From contig NZ_ATDN01000021.1 of the NCBI RefSeq assembly GCF_004014805.1, positions 31,534-95,533 of the forward strand: 64,000 bases of DNA, given 5' to 3'. The notes under the pieces were generated by a model, which ran no database searches, was not told the origin of the DNA, and saw nothing but the letters and a program-made list of their open reading frames with translations. Source of the DNA: Mycolicibacterium elephantis DSM 44368. GTDB taxonomy: Bacteria > Actinomycetota > Actinomycetes > Mycobacteriales > Mycobacteriaceae. Position 1 is the first letter of the stretch; every line of letters begins with the position of its first letter. Below are positions 55,401 through 62,160 of the stretch, one piece after another. The position numbers and the translations under genes are program-made.

Positions 55401-58400
55401 CCGCGCCGTGCGGGAACGAGCTCCTTCGGGTTCTCCGGCACCAACGCCCACGTCATCATCGAAGAGGCACCGTCGAAGTCCGCGGCCCCAGAAGCTGTTT
55501 CGGAACCGGTTACCGGTGACCAATCGGTGAGCGTGCTGCCGCTGTCGGCGCGGTCACCGCAAGCCCTGGCGGCCTTGGCGCGGCGCTATGCGGACTGGCT
55601 CGACAGCCATCAGGACGCCGACATCGCCGACGTGAGCTTCACTGCGGGCGCGGGACGTTCGCACTTCGAGCACCGCGCCGCGATGGTCGTGGATTCGGTG
55701 CAGAATGCGCGCGACCTGCTGTCCGAGTTGGCCGAGAACCGGCTGGGACCCGGTGCGGTGCGCGGCGAGTGCGGTGACCCACCGAAGACGGCGTGGCTGT
55801 TCACCGGGCAGGGCAGCCAGTACCCCGGCATGGCGCGCGAACTGTTCGACACCGAACCGGTATTCGCCGAAACCGTGACCCGCTGTGCCGAGGCGGTCGA
55901 CGGAATGCTGCCGCGCCCGTTGCTGGAGGTGCTGTTCGAAACCGACGGCGACGCCAAGTCCCTGGGGCACACCTCATTCGCTCAACCGGCGCTGTTCGCC
56001 GTCGAGATGGGGCTCGCGCGGTTGTGGCAGTCGTGGGGCGTCGAACCCGACGTGGTGCTCGGGCACAGCGTGGGGCAGTACGCGGCGGCGTGTGTCGCAG
56101 GCGTGTTCAGCCTCGAGGACGGGGCACGGTTGATGGCCGAACGTGGCCGGCTGTTCGGCGAGCTGCCCGAGGGTGGCCGGATGGTCGCGGTATTCGCGGC
56201 TGCGTCGCAGGTCGAGCGCGCGGCCGACGACTTCCCGCAGGTTTCGGTCGCCGCCTACAACGGCCCCAACACGGTGTTGTCGGGTCCGGCTGCGGACCTG
56301 GAGCAGATCGTCGCCAAGCTGAGCGACGAGGGCATCCGGTGCACCTGGCTGGACACCAGCCATGCCTTCCATTCCGTATTGCTGGAGCCCGCACTCGACG
56401 AATTCGAGTCGTACGCACGCGGGTTCGAGTTCGCCACGCCGACCCTGCCGCTCGTCTGCAACCACACCGGCGCGGTGATCACGGCCGAAACCCCGCTGGA
56501 CGCCGAATACTGGCGGCGGCACTCCCGCCAGCCGGTGCAGTTCGCGGAGAGCATCCAGACGGTGGCTCAGCTGGGCTGCTCGGTGTTGATGGAGATCGGA
56601 CCGCAACCGGTTCTGACCGGCGCCGCGGTACAGGCCTGGCCGGAGTCCTCGCCTTCCCCGCGCGCCGTCGCCTGCCTGCGCAAGGGCACCGATGACCGAC
56701 GGCAGATGGCAGACGCGCTGGCCGCTGTGTACGTCGCCGGCCACCGGCCCGACTTCGCCGCGGTGCACCATCAGCCGCGCCGCAGGGTCGAACTGCCCAC
56801 CTACCCGTTCCAGCGACGTCGCTTCTGGCCCAAGACCGTCGACATCCGAGACATCGACGGCCAGGGCATCTTCGAATCCGGAATTCTGGGCAGCATGAAG
56901 GATCTCGCGTCCGGCGAGACCGTCTACACCGGCCGGTGGTCGGTCAAGACGCAGCCGTGGCTGTCGCATCACGTCATCTACGGCACCGTTGTCGTTCCGG
57001 GCGCGACGTATGCCGCGATGGCCCTTGCCGCGGTCGGAGTGCCTGCGCAGGTGCGTGAGGTCTTCTTCTACGAACCGATCATCCTGCCCGAGAAGGCTTC
57101 TCGTGAGGTTCAACTGACGCTGCGTCCACTCGAGGACGGCAGCGGCTCTACCTTCCAGGTGCACAGCCGCCCGTACGGGGAGCGCGACGCCGAGTGGGCG
57201 TTGAACGCCGACGGCCGAATCGTCACCAGCCTCGACGACGTGCCCGCCTCGGATACGTCGGAAACCATCGAGGCCGCTTGCGAACGGTTGCGGCGGACAC
57301 GACCGCAGCAGCTGTTCGACACCTTCGCCGACATGGAACTTTTCTGGGGTCCCACCTGGGCCGGTTCCCTCAAATCGCTGTGGGCCGGTGACGGTGAGGC
57401 GATCGGCGATGTCGCGATCGGCGAGGAACTCGCCGAACAACTCGGCAGTGAGCCGATCCACCCGGTGCTGCTCGACCTTTGCACCGGTGTCGCCTTCCCG
57501 GCATTCCCCGCGGTGTTGGCCGCGACGGAGGAAGGCGGACCGATGGCGGATCTCTTCCTGCCGTTGCGGTACGGGCGCGTCGTGATTCGGGAGAAGATGC
57601 CGAAACGGTTCTACTGCCGTGCGCGGTGGCAGACCGGAAGCGCCGAGAGCGAAACACAGGTCTTCGACCTGGAATTCGTGGACCGAGATGGGCGCCTGCT
57701 GGGTGAGATCCGCGAGTTCGCGGTCAAGCGCGCCCCCCGCGAGGCGTTGTTGCGCGGTCTCGGCGGCGACGCCACCCGCAACCTCTACACCATGGGCTGG
57801 CAAGAGATGCCGACGCCGGTCGAAGGCGACGCCGGCGGGGCGTCCGAGGGTACCTGGGTGGTCGCTGGATTCGACGAGTTGTCGGCTGGCCTCCCGGGTT
57901 CGGTCGCGCTGGACCGCGACTCGCTCTCCGATCCAGAATCCTGGAAGCGGCTGATCGCGCAGGCCCAGGATCGCGGCGCTCCGGTCGCCGGGATCGTCTG
58001 GCGCAGCGCCGGACAACCCGGATCCGAGGAGTCCGCCGGGGAGTTCGCCGCCCGCCTGGAGAACGAGATCGAGCAGTTGCTCACCGTCGTGCGGATGTTG
58101 CAGGCACACGAGGACGTGAAACTCACCGGTGGGCTGTGGCTCATCACCGAACGGGCGGTGGCCACCGAATCCGGCGAGCCGGTCGATCCGGCGCAGTCGG
58201 CGCTGTGGGGACTCGGACGAACGATCATCACCGAACAACCGGCGCTGCGCTGCAAGCTGGTTGACTTCGATGAACTCGACGACGTCGTGCGCACGCTGCC
58301 AGGCCTGCTCGCCGCATCCGTCGATGAGCCCGAACTCGCGCTGAGACAAGGGAAGTACCTGGTACCCCGGGTACTGCCGTGGTCACGCGGTGGCCCCCTC

Positions 58401-60494
58401 TCGGTGCCCCGTGCGACCGACTACATCCTGGAGCCGACCGAACGCGGCGCCATCGACAACCTGCGCCTCGTCGAGATCGATGTGCCGCCGCCACCGGCGG
58501 GCCAGGTGCAGATCCGGGTGGAGGCCGCGGGCCTCAACTTCCGCGATGTGCTGAATGTGCTCGGCCTCTACCCCGGCGATCCGGGACGCATCGGCGGTGA
58601 CCTTGCCGGCATCGTGACCGAGGTCGGCGCCGACGTGACCGGATTCGAGGTCGGTCAGCGCGTCTTCGGCTTCATGCAGGGTGGATTCGCTTCCCGGGTC
58701 AACATTCCGGCCCAGTTCCTGTCGCCGCTGCCGGACGGGGTGAGCGCCGTGGGAGCGGCGACCATCCCCGCTGGGGCGCTCACGACCCGGCTTGCGTTCG
58801 ACTGGGCCAAGATTCGTCCGGGTGATCGGGTGCTGATCCACGCCGCGAGCGGCGGCGTCGGGCTGGCCGCGATCCAGCTGGCCCGGCAGGCCGGTGCGAC
58901 CGTCTTCGCGACCGCCAGCACCTACAAACGTGCGACGCTGCGCGAGATGGGCGTGAACTATGTCTACGATTCGCGTAGCACTGCGTTCGCGGACCAAATC
59001 CTCGCCGACACTGACGGTGCCGGTGTCGACGTGGTGCTCAACAGCCTCACCAACGAAGGGTTCATCGAAGCGACGGTGCGGGCGACCGCCAGGGATGGCC
59101 GGTTCGTCGAAATCGCCAAGCGAGACATCTGGACGCCAGAACAGATGGCCGAGGTCCGGCCCGACATCGCCTACGAGATCGTGGCGCTGGACGCCACCAT
59201 CGAACAGGAGCCCGAGCGGGTGGGCAGCTTGCTCGCCGAGTTGGCGGAAAGCATGGGACGCGGTGAGCTCTTGCCACTCCCTGCCGAGGTTTATCCGTTG
59301 ACGGAGGCCAAGATCGCGTTCCGGCGCATGCAGCAGGCGCGGCACATCGGCAAGATCGTGCTCCAAATGCCGAAACCACTGCAGCCGCGGGCAGACCGGA
59401 GCTACTTGATCACCGGCGGTGTCGGTGCGCTCGGCCTGCACACCGCGGCCCACTTGGCGCAGCTCGGGGCAGGTCACATCGTGCTGACCAGCCGGCGCAT
59501 GCCCGACGCGGAGGCACAACGGGCGATCGCGGACATCATGGAGCGCCACCGGTGTCAGATCGACACGTTCACCGCGGATGTCGGCGAAGAGGCTCAGGTC
59601 GTCGAGCTGTTGCAACGGATCCGCGCCGAGCTGCCCCCGCTCGCCGGGGTGATACACGGTGCGGGCGTGCTGGACGACGCGCTGCTGACCCAGCAGGACG
59701 TTGAGCGTTTCCGAACCGTGTTGGCACCCAAAGCGTTTGGTGCCCACCACCTGCATCGACACACCGAGAACGACGCACTCGAGTTCTTCGTCGTGTATTC
59801 GTCGGCAGCCAGCGTGCTCGGTTCGCCCGGCCAGGCCAACTATGTGACCGCCAACGCGATGCTCGACGGGCTCGTCGCGGCGCGCCGCGCGCAGGGCCTC
59901 CCGGCGACCAGCGTCAACTGGGGTCCGTGGGCGCAGGGCGGCATGGCCACCTCGCACGCCGCGCGCGCAAATCTCAGCGCGCAAGGGCTGATTCCGTTGG
60001 ATCCCACTGCCGCTCTCAACGCGCTGGATGAGATCCTCGCCCACGGAACCGGACAGGTCACCGTTCTCAAGGCCAACTGGCAGCGTGCCGCCAAGGGCCT
60101 GGGTGGATCTCGTCCGTTCATTCTCGACCATCTGCTTCCGAGCTCGGTCGCGGCCACGCGCGGCGACAGCGAGTTGCTCCGGCAACTGCACGAGGTGCCT
60201 GAGGAGGAACGTGGGAGCTTCCTTACCGAGTACCTGCGGTACGAGGTACAGAACTTCCTGCGGCTTGCGCAACCACCGGCGGCCACCAGCAGGTTCCTTG
60301 AACTGGGCACAGATTCACTGATGGCGGTCGAGTTCAGCAACCGGTTGTTGCCACAGTTCGGTGGCGCGGTCACGATCAGCGCCACCGCGGTCTTCGACTA
60401 TCCGACAATCGGGTCGCTCGCCGAGTACCTGGCCGCCCAGATGCCGGAGATGAAAGATTCCGATACCGTCGGTTCGCCTGAGGGCACACAATGA
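49491..60494 (+). CDS. pks: Bimodular type I polyketide synthase
   Basis: 3,667 residues in two extension modules. Module 1: KS about 13-440 (Cys185 in DTACSSS), AT about 545-850 (Ser640 in GHSVG), KR about 1180-1370 (YSAAN), ACP with Ser1502 (GMDSLM). Module 2: KS from about 1567 (Cys1739), AT (Ser2193), DH about 2450-2720 (His2494 in HVIYGTVVVP, Asp2662), ER about 2970-3290 (HAASGGVGL), KR about 3300-3490, ACP with Ser3609. No loading domain or thioesterase. Both ATs have SHAFHS, indicating malonyl-CoA. KR1 has Trp eight residues before the catalytic Tyr and lacks LDD (A-type pattern); KR2 has GVLDD and Leu at that place (B-type). By analogy to the GPL-locus PKS it builds the hydroxy fatty acyl chain. 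The starter must be loaded by a separate acyl-AMP ligase not seen here. Confidence 0.95.
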   Translation: MTDLQQPATAHNEGFAIVGYALRVPGAADADEFWDVLHEGRDAVSEVPADRWDVDEFYDPDPDALGKIVTRRAGFIDDATGFDAPFFGLSKRETMLIDPQHRLLLETAWQAVEHSGTAPSDLANTKTGVFVGIGTHDYLQLISEEIPYAEIDSYQAIGSSAAAGAGRISYGMGLQGPAVSVDTACSSSLVAVHQACQALRLGECDVALAGGVNVLLSPKSVMSFARAKMLAPDGKCKTFDASADGYVRGEGCGVVVVKRLADAIRDGDRIRAVIRGSAVNQDGASGGLTVPNGVAQQRVINEALASAGVSAGDVGYLEAHGTGTSLGDPIEVQAAGAVLGNGRDPDHPLLIGSVKTNIGHLEAAAGIAGLIKVVLSLEHEELPKQLHFQKPSPHIPWDRLAVRVVDENVPWPRDGRPRIAGVSSFGFSGTNSHVILEEAPEVARRTVEVTQAPTDDRRFTVLPLSARSPAALVELAQRYGSWLAEHPEAPLADVCFSAGVTRSHFEHRAALVVNSVESARETLRALAEDRPAPGLIRGECNDKPKTAWLFTGQGSQYAGMARELYDTESVFADTLNRCTAAVADVLEKPLLDVIFGDGPEAQDTLRQTSYAQPALFAVEMGLARLWQSWGFEPDVVIGHSVGQYTAACVAGVFSLEDGMLLMAERGRLFGSLPDGGRMVAIFAAAERVESLTDEFPRLSVAAYNGANTVLSGPAQDLESVVTRLEADGVRCDWLDTSHAFHSALLDPVLDEFEAYADRFEFRPPRKTLICNRTGAALGRSAKLDGAYWRRHARQPVEFAKSVRTLADLRCSMLLEIGPQPVLTAAAMRAWPDPATAPRAIASLRRNIADHRQITEALANAYVAGHRPDFAALAGPARKVDLPTYPFQHRQYWFREQRVRPTQTVDETQAARTETVRLLEDGRFEELAALLGGADGDQQAVDMLKKLAAQHNQQRKALSITDSRYEIRWEKAAGGAAQADSGTGSSWLLVCDDPDAVAPLADALTARGHRYQTLDLPMSDADEERLGATLRAAVADDETTRILNLAALDPQTAPSTQSLLRMQHQVLSGTRRLLRAAAAAELRTPIWLITRGAQRAVGADSVSPAQSSVWGFGRAASLEHPRLWGGLADLSATGASDGSDWSLLIDHLLTAPAGEDQIALRDQAVYVPRLTRRAGQPSAAPLKLRDDATYLVTGGLGAIGLEVAGYLAAHGARHLVLTSRRAPSDSAQQRIDAIREQSGCEIRVIAADVANPHDVTRVLTTVRAELPALGGVVHAAGEISTTPLQTLDDAEIGRVFAGKVWGAWNLSEATAGMKLDFFLSTSSIAGVWGAGGQTAYSAANAFLDGLAWHQRERGVPGISVNFGPWLNAGMADDAARAELDKRGVRPLTPADALAGMAELMGSSSKGASHGVVAKIDWAGFLPLYQMAGKRAFFAQLQREVPESVPAASDGGSTQLVERVTVAPAGQRKKLVVDYLRDVVADVTRIDPAEIRDEAGFFDVGMDSLMAVELRRRVERAVGKGLPSTLAMDYPRLVDVADFLLSDVLNIDTPAPSAPAPVQPAAVAPARSDEPIAIVAVACRFPGAPNPEAYWELLSGGVDAIREIPDDRFDVDDYYDPDPEAPGKIYTRYGGYLDSVDGFDPEFFGISPREAVWMDPQQRLMLEIAWEGLERAGYAPSSLRGTRSGVFVGVAANEYSQLLNANSVETIEAHFITGNALNVIAGRVAYALGLEGPAMAVDTACSASLVAVHQACQALHSGDCDMALAGGVNVLVSPASIVATSRARMLSADGRCKTFDAAANGYARSEGCGVLVLKRLSDAERDGDQICAVIRGSAVNQDGASSGLTVPNGGAQQRLIAATLARAGLVGGDIDYLEAHGTGTSLGDPIEVQAAAAAYGIARDTDRPLLIGSVKTNVGHLESAAGIAGLIKVVLSLQHGMLPQNLHFQNPSPNIPWDSLPVRVVDKAIPWQANGRPRRAGTSSFGFSGTNAHVIIEEAPSKSAAPEAVSEPVTGDQSVSVLPLSARSPQALAALARRYADWLDSHQDADIADVSFTAGAGRSHFEHRAAMVVDSVQNARDLLSELAENRLGPGAVRGECGDPPKTAWLFTGQGSQYPGMARELFDTEPVFAETVTRCAEAVDGMLPRPLLEVLFETDGDAKSLGHTSFAQPALFAVEMGLARLWQSWGVEPDVVLGHSVGQYAAACVAGVFSLEDGARLMAERGRLFGELPEGGRMVAVFAAASQVERAADDFPQVSVAAYNGPNTVLSGPAADLEQIVAKLSDEGIRCTWLDTSHAFHSVLLEPALDEFESYARGFEFATPTLPLVCNHTGAVITAETPLDAEYWRRHSRQPVQFAESIQTVAQLGCSVLMEIGPQPVLTGAAVQAWPESSPSPRAVACLRKGTDDRRQMADALAAVYVAGHRPDFAAVHHQPRRRVELPTYPFQRRRFWPKTVDIRDIDGQGIFESGILGSMKDLASGETVYTGRWSVKTQPWLSHHVIYGTVVVPGATYAAMALAAVGVPAQVREVFFYEPIILPEKASREVQLTLRPLEDGSGSTFQVHSRPYGERDAEWALNADGRIVTSLDDVPASDTSETIEAACERLRRTRPQQLFDTFADMELFWGPTWAGSLKSLWAGDGEAIGDVAIGEELAEQLGSEPIHPVLLDLCTGVAFPAFPAVLAATEEGGPMADLFLPLRYGRVVIREKMPKRFYCRARWQTGSAESETQVFDLEFVDRDGRLLGEIREFAVKRAPREALLRGLGGDATRNLYTMGWQEMPTPVEGDAGGASEGTWVVAGFDELSAGLPGSVALDRDSLSDPESWKRLIAQAQDRGAPVAGIVWRSAGQPGSEESAGEFAARLENEIEQLLTVVRMLQAHEDVKLTGGLWLITERAVATESGEPVDPAQSALWGLGRTIITEQPALRCKLVDFDELDDVVRTLPGLLAASVDEPELALRQGKYLVPRVLPWSRGGPLSVPRATDYILEPTERGAIDNLRLVEIDVPPPPAGQVQIRVEAAGLNFRDVLNVLGLYPGDPGRIGGDLAGIVTEVGADVTGFEVGQRVFGFMQGGFASRVNIPAQFLSPLPDGVSAVGAATIPAGALTTRLAFDWAKIRPGDRVLIHAASGGVGLAAIQLARQAGATVFATASTYKRATLREMGVNYVYDSRSTAFADQILADTDGAGVDVVLNSLTNEGFIEATVRATARDGRFVEIAKRDIWTPEQMAEVRPDIAYEIVALDATIEQEPERVGSLLAELAESMGRGELLPLPAEVYPLTEAKIAFRRMQQARHIGKIVLQMPKPLQPRADRSYLITGGVGALGLHTAAHLAQLGAGHIVLTSRRMPDAEAQRAIADIMERHRCQIDTFTADVGEEAQVVELLQRIRAELPPLAGVIHGAGVLDDALLTQQDVERFRTVLAPKAFGAHHLHRHTENDALEFFVVYSSAASVLGSPGQANYVTANAMLDGLVAARRAQGLPATSVNWGPWAQGGMATSHAARANLSAQGLIPLDPTAALNALDEILAHGTGQVTVLKANWQRAAKGLGGSRPFILDHLLPSSVAATRGDSELLRQLHEVPEEERGSFLTEYLRYEVQNFLRLAQPPAATSRFLELGTDSLMAVEFSNRLLPQFGGAVTISATAVFDYPTIGSLAEYLAAQMPEMKDSDTVGSPEGTQ

Positions 60495-60520
60495 TCGCGG
60501 CCTTGATTGGGATGGCATAG

Positions 60521-61387
60521 ATGGCTCACCCTGACGAAACGTCGGTCCACGTGGAATCGGAAAGTGAGTCACGTGTGGCGATGTCGGCGCACCTGGCCGA
60601 TGATCTGCTTTCCACGACCGCCGGTGGATGGCGCAGCTTCTACAACAAACTGAGCCGCCGGCTCGAAGAAGTCGGAGTTGCCGATTCATCGTTTTTCCTC
60701 AATTACGGATACCTCCCGACGGACGGGAATAACGAGTCCGCCTTCGACATCCGCGAAGGCACATTCAATGCCAATTCGGTCCGATTGGTGCTTGAGGTTG
60801 TCGGACCCGTTGATCTCAATAACCGCACGATCGTCGAGATCGGTTGTGGCCGGGGTGGAAACTCGGCATTGGTCGCGGAGAAATTCGACGGCGAGGTTGT
60901 CGGCATTGATATGTCCTCGGAAGCAATCGCGTTCTGCAGCAAGGCGCATACCAAGCACCCGATCGACTTCAAGGTCGGCGACGCGTTGGACCTGCCCCTG
61001 CCCGATGAGTTCTGCGATGCGGTCCTCAATGTGGAGTCGTCGCATTCGTATGGGAACTTGCTGAAGTTCCTCAACGAAGTTCGCAGGATATGCCGCCCCG
61101 GCGCATGGTTTCTGCACACCGATTTCTTGAGCCCTGATGACTGGGACTACGTCAGGATGCGTTTAGCGACGTTGGGTTTCGTCACCGAAAGCGACCGTGA
61201 TATCACCGCCAATGTATTGGCCTCACGCGATCAAGCGAGCGACAATTGGGCACAGGTTTACGGCGACGGGAATGCTCGTGTTGCCAACTTTCTCGCACTT
61301 CCCGGTTCTGCCATCTACGAGCAGATGCGGGCCGGGTTGTTGGAGTACCGAATACTGAGATCTCAATTGCGCGCAGCGGCAAAATAG
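60521..61387 (+). CDS. SAM-dependent methyltransferase downstream of the PKS
   Basis: A 288-residue class I methyltransferase. It contains FFLNYGYLPTDGNNES, then IVEIGCGRGGNSALVAEKFDGEVVGIDMS (motif I), FKVGDALDLPLPDEFCDAVLNVESSHSYGNLLKFLNEV and CRPGAWFLHTDF. The order of segments and the NVESSHSYGN motif place it in the broad Rv2952-like group, more distantly than the gene at 30783. It starts 26 bases after the PKS stop with a GGGATGG ribosome site, so it is probably in the PKS transcript. O-methylation of the PKS-derived acyl hydroxyl is a reasonable inference (many GPLs carry a methoxy acyl chain), but a sugar acceptor is not excluded. Confidence 0.85.
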   Translation: MAHPDETSVHVESESESRVAMSAHLADDLLSTTAGGWRSFYNKLSRRLEEVGVADSSFFLNYGYLPTDGNNESAFDIREGTFNANSVRLVLEVVGPVDLNNRTIVEIGCGRGGNSALVAEKFDGEVVGIDMSSEAIAFCSKAHTKHPIDFKVGDALDLPLPDEFCDAVLNVESSHSYGNLLKFLNEVRRICRPGAWFLHTDFLSPDDWDYVRMRLATLGFVTESDRDITANVLASRDQASDNWAQVYGDGNARVANFLALPGSAIYEQMRAGLLEYRILRSQLRAAAK

Positions 61388-61811
61388 CTGTGGGCTAGGA
61401 ATCCGCCCCACGGCCCCGGGATCTGGTGTCCGGCCCTCTGGATGGCCGTCGCGGACGGCTCGGCGCAACGCGACTACCGGATCGGCCAGTGAGCACTTCG
61501 TTCGACGTGCCCGGTGTGCAACGCAACTTACTGACGAGTAACCAATTCGCAAGGGGCACAAGGGCAGTACCTAGCTAACTACGCGCCAGAGCTCACCAGC
61601 GTCATGGGAGACACCAAAAAATTGCACCAAAAGACGCTGTGGCACAGTCGATCCCTCGTCGAAGCTTGCAAACGAAATGAATCCATAGCCCTGATTTCGT
61701 CGCCGAGCTAACCACGTCGATGCCGGGACTGCGCGCCAAGACGTTAAGCACTCCGCTCAAAATCTCGGTGCCGCAGGAAAACTCGTTTGGCGGTCGGAGA
61801 ATAGGTGGCCG
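61388..61811. other. Intergenic region between methyltransferase and mbtH promoter
   Basis: About 420 bases with stops in all frames and no family-like protein. A short perfect hairpin (GCCGTC-GCG-GACGGC, 61445-61459) lies 58 bases after the methyltransferase stop and could be a weak terminator, though no T-run follows. The rest is AT-richer than the coding neighbours (for example caccaaaaaattgcaccaaa). Nothing else is recognisable. Confidence 0.35.
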
Positions 61812-61906
61812 GGTTCACCTCCAACTGGGTGACAGGGCCCACGCGGGGAAGTATGGTTTACATTTTATTGCGGAAGCGTCAATTAGCTGGGATCTGGAGA
61901 GCCGGG
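61812..61906 (+). promoter_or_regulatory. Promoter-region repeat, copy B (upstream of mbtH)
   Basis: Counterpart of the repeat at 49076-49169. It contains AAGTATGGTTTACA, 18 bases, then AATTAG after the core AAGCGTCAATTAG, and TCTGGAGAG placed about seven bases before the mbtH GTG. Conservation of these blocks between two copies that have otherwise drifted marks them as the functional part of the mbtH-NRPS promoter and leader. Confidence 0.6.
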
Positions 61907-62140
61907 GTGAGCAACAACCCTTTTGATGATGACAGCGGAACCTTCTATGTCTTGGTCAACGGCGAAGAGCAACACAGCCTGTGGCCGACATTCGCCGACG
62001 TGCCTGCCGGTTGGTACATGGCGTACGGCGAGGCCGACCGGGCCTCGTGTCTGGATTACATCGAACAGAACTGGCCCGACATCCGGCCGAAGACTCTGCG
62101 CGAGAGGCTGGTAGCGGGTGGAGCTTCTGATCGTAAATAG
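61907..62140 (+). CDS. mbtH: MbtH-like protein
   Basis: A 77-residue MbtH-family protein, a small partner that binds and activates NRPS adenylation domains. It shows the family signature throughout: NPFDD at the N-terminus, NGEEQHSLWP, then VPAGW, and LDYIEQNWPDIRP near the C-terminus with the conserved Trp residues. The GTG start gives the canonical length and follows a GGAGAG ribosome site; the open frame upstream is promoter sequence. It lies 20 bases before the NRPS gene, as in known GPL loci where mbtH precedes mps1, and presumably serves that synthetase. Confidence 0.95.
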   Translation: MSNNPFDDDSGTFYVLVNGEEQHSLWPTFADVPAGWYMAYGEADRASCLDYIEQNWPDIRPKTLRERLVAGGASDRK

Positions 62141-62160
62141 CGTGTGGGATCGGGGATCCG

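Noticed and set aside
55974..58349. 791-codon minus-strand open frame in PKS module 2
   Set aside because: Shadow of the PKS frame; composition is typical of antisense high-GC sequence.
58383..60272. 629-codon minus-strand open frame over ER and KR2
   Set aside because: Lies antisense to intact ER and KR2 domains and resembles no family.
61445..61459. Perfect six-base-pair hairpin after the methyltransferase as a firm terminator
   Set aside because: The stem is short and no T-run follows, so it is noted only within the intergenic entry.
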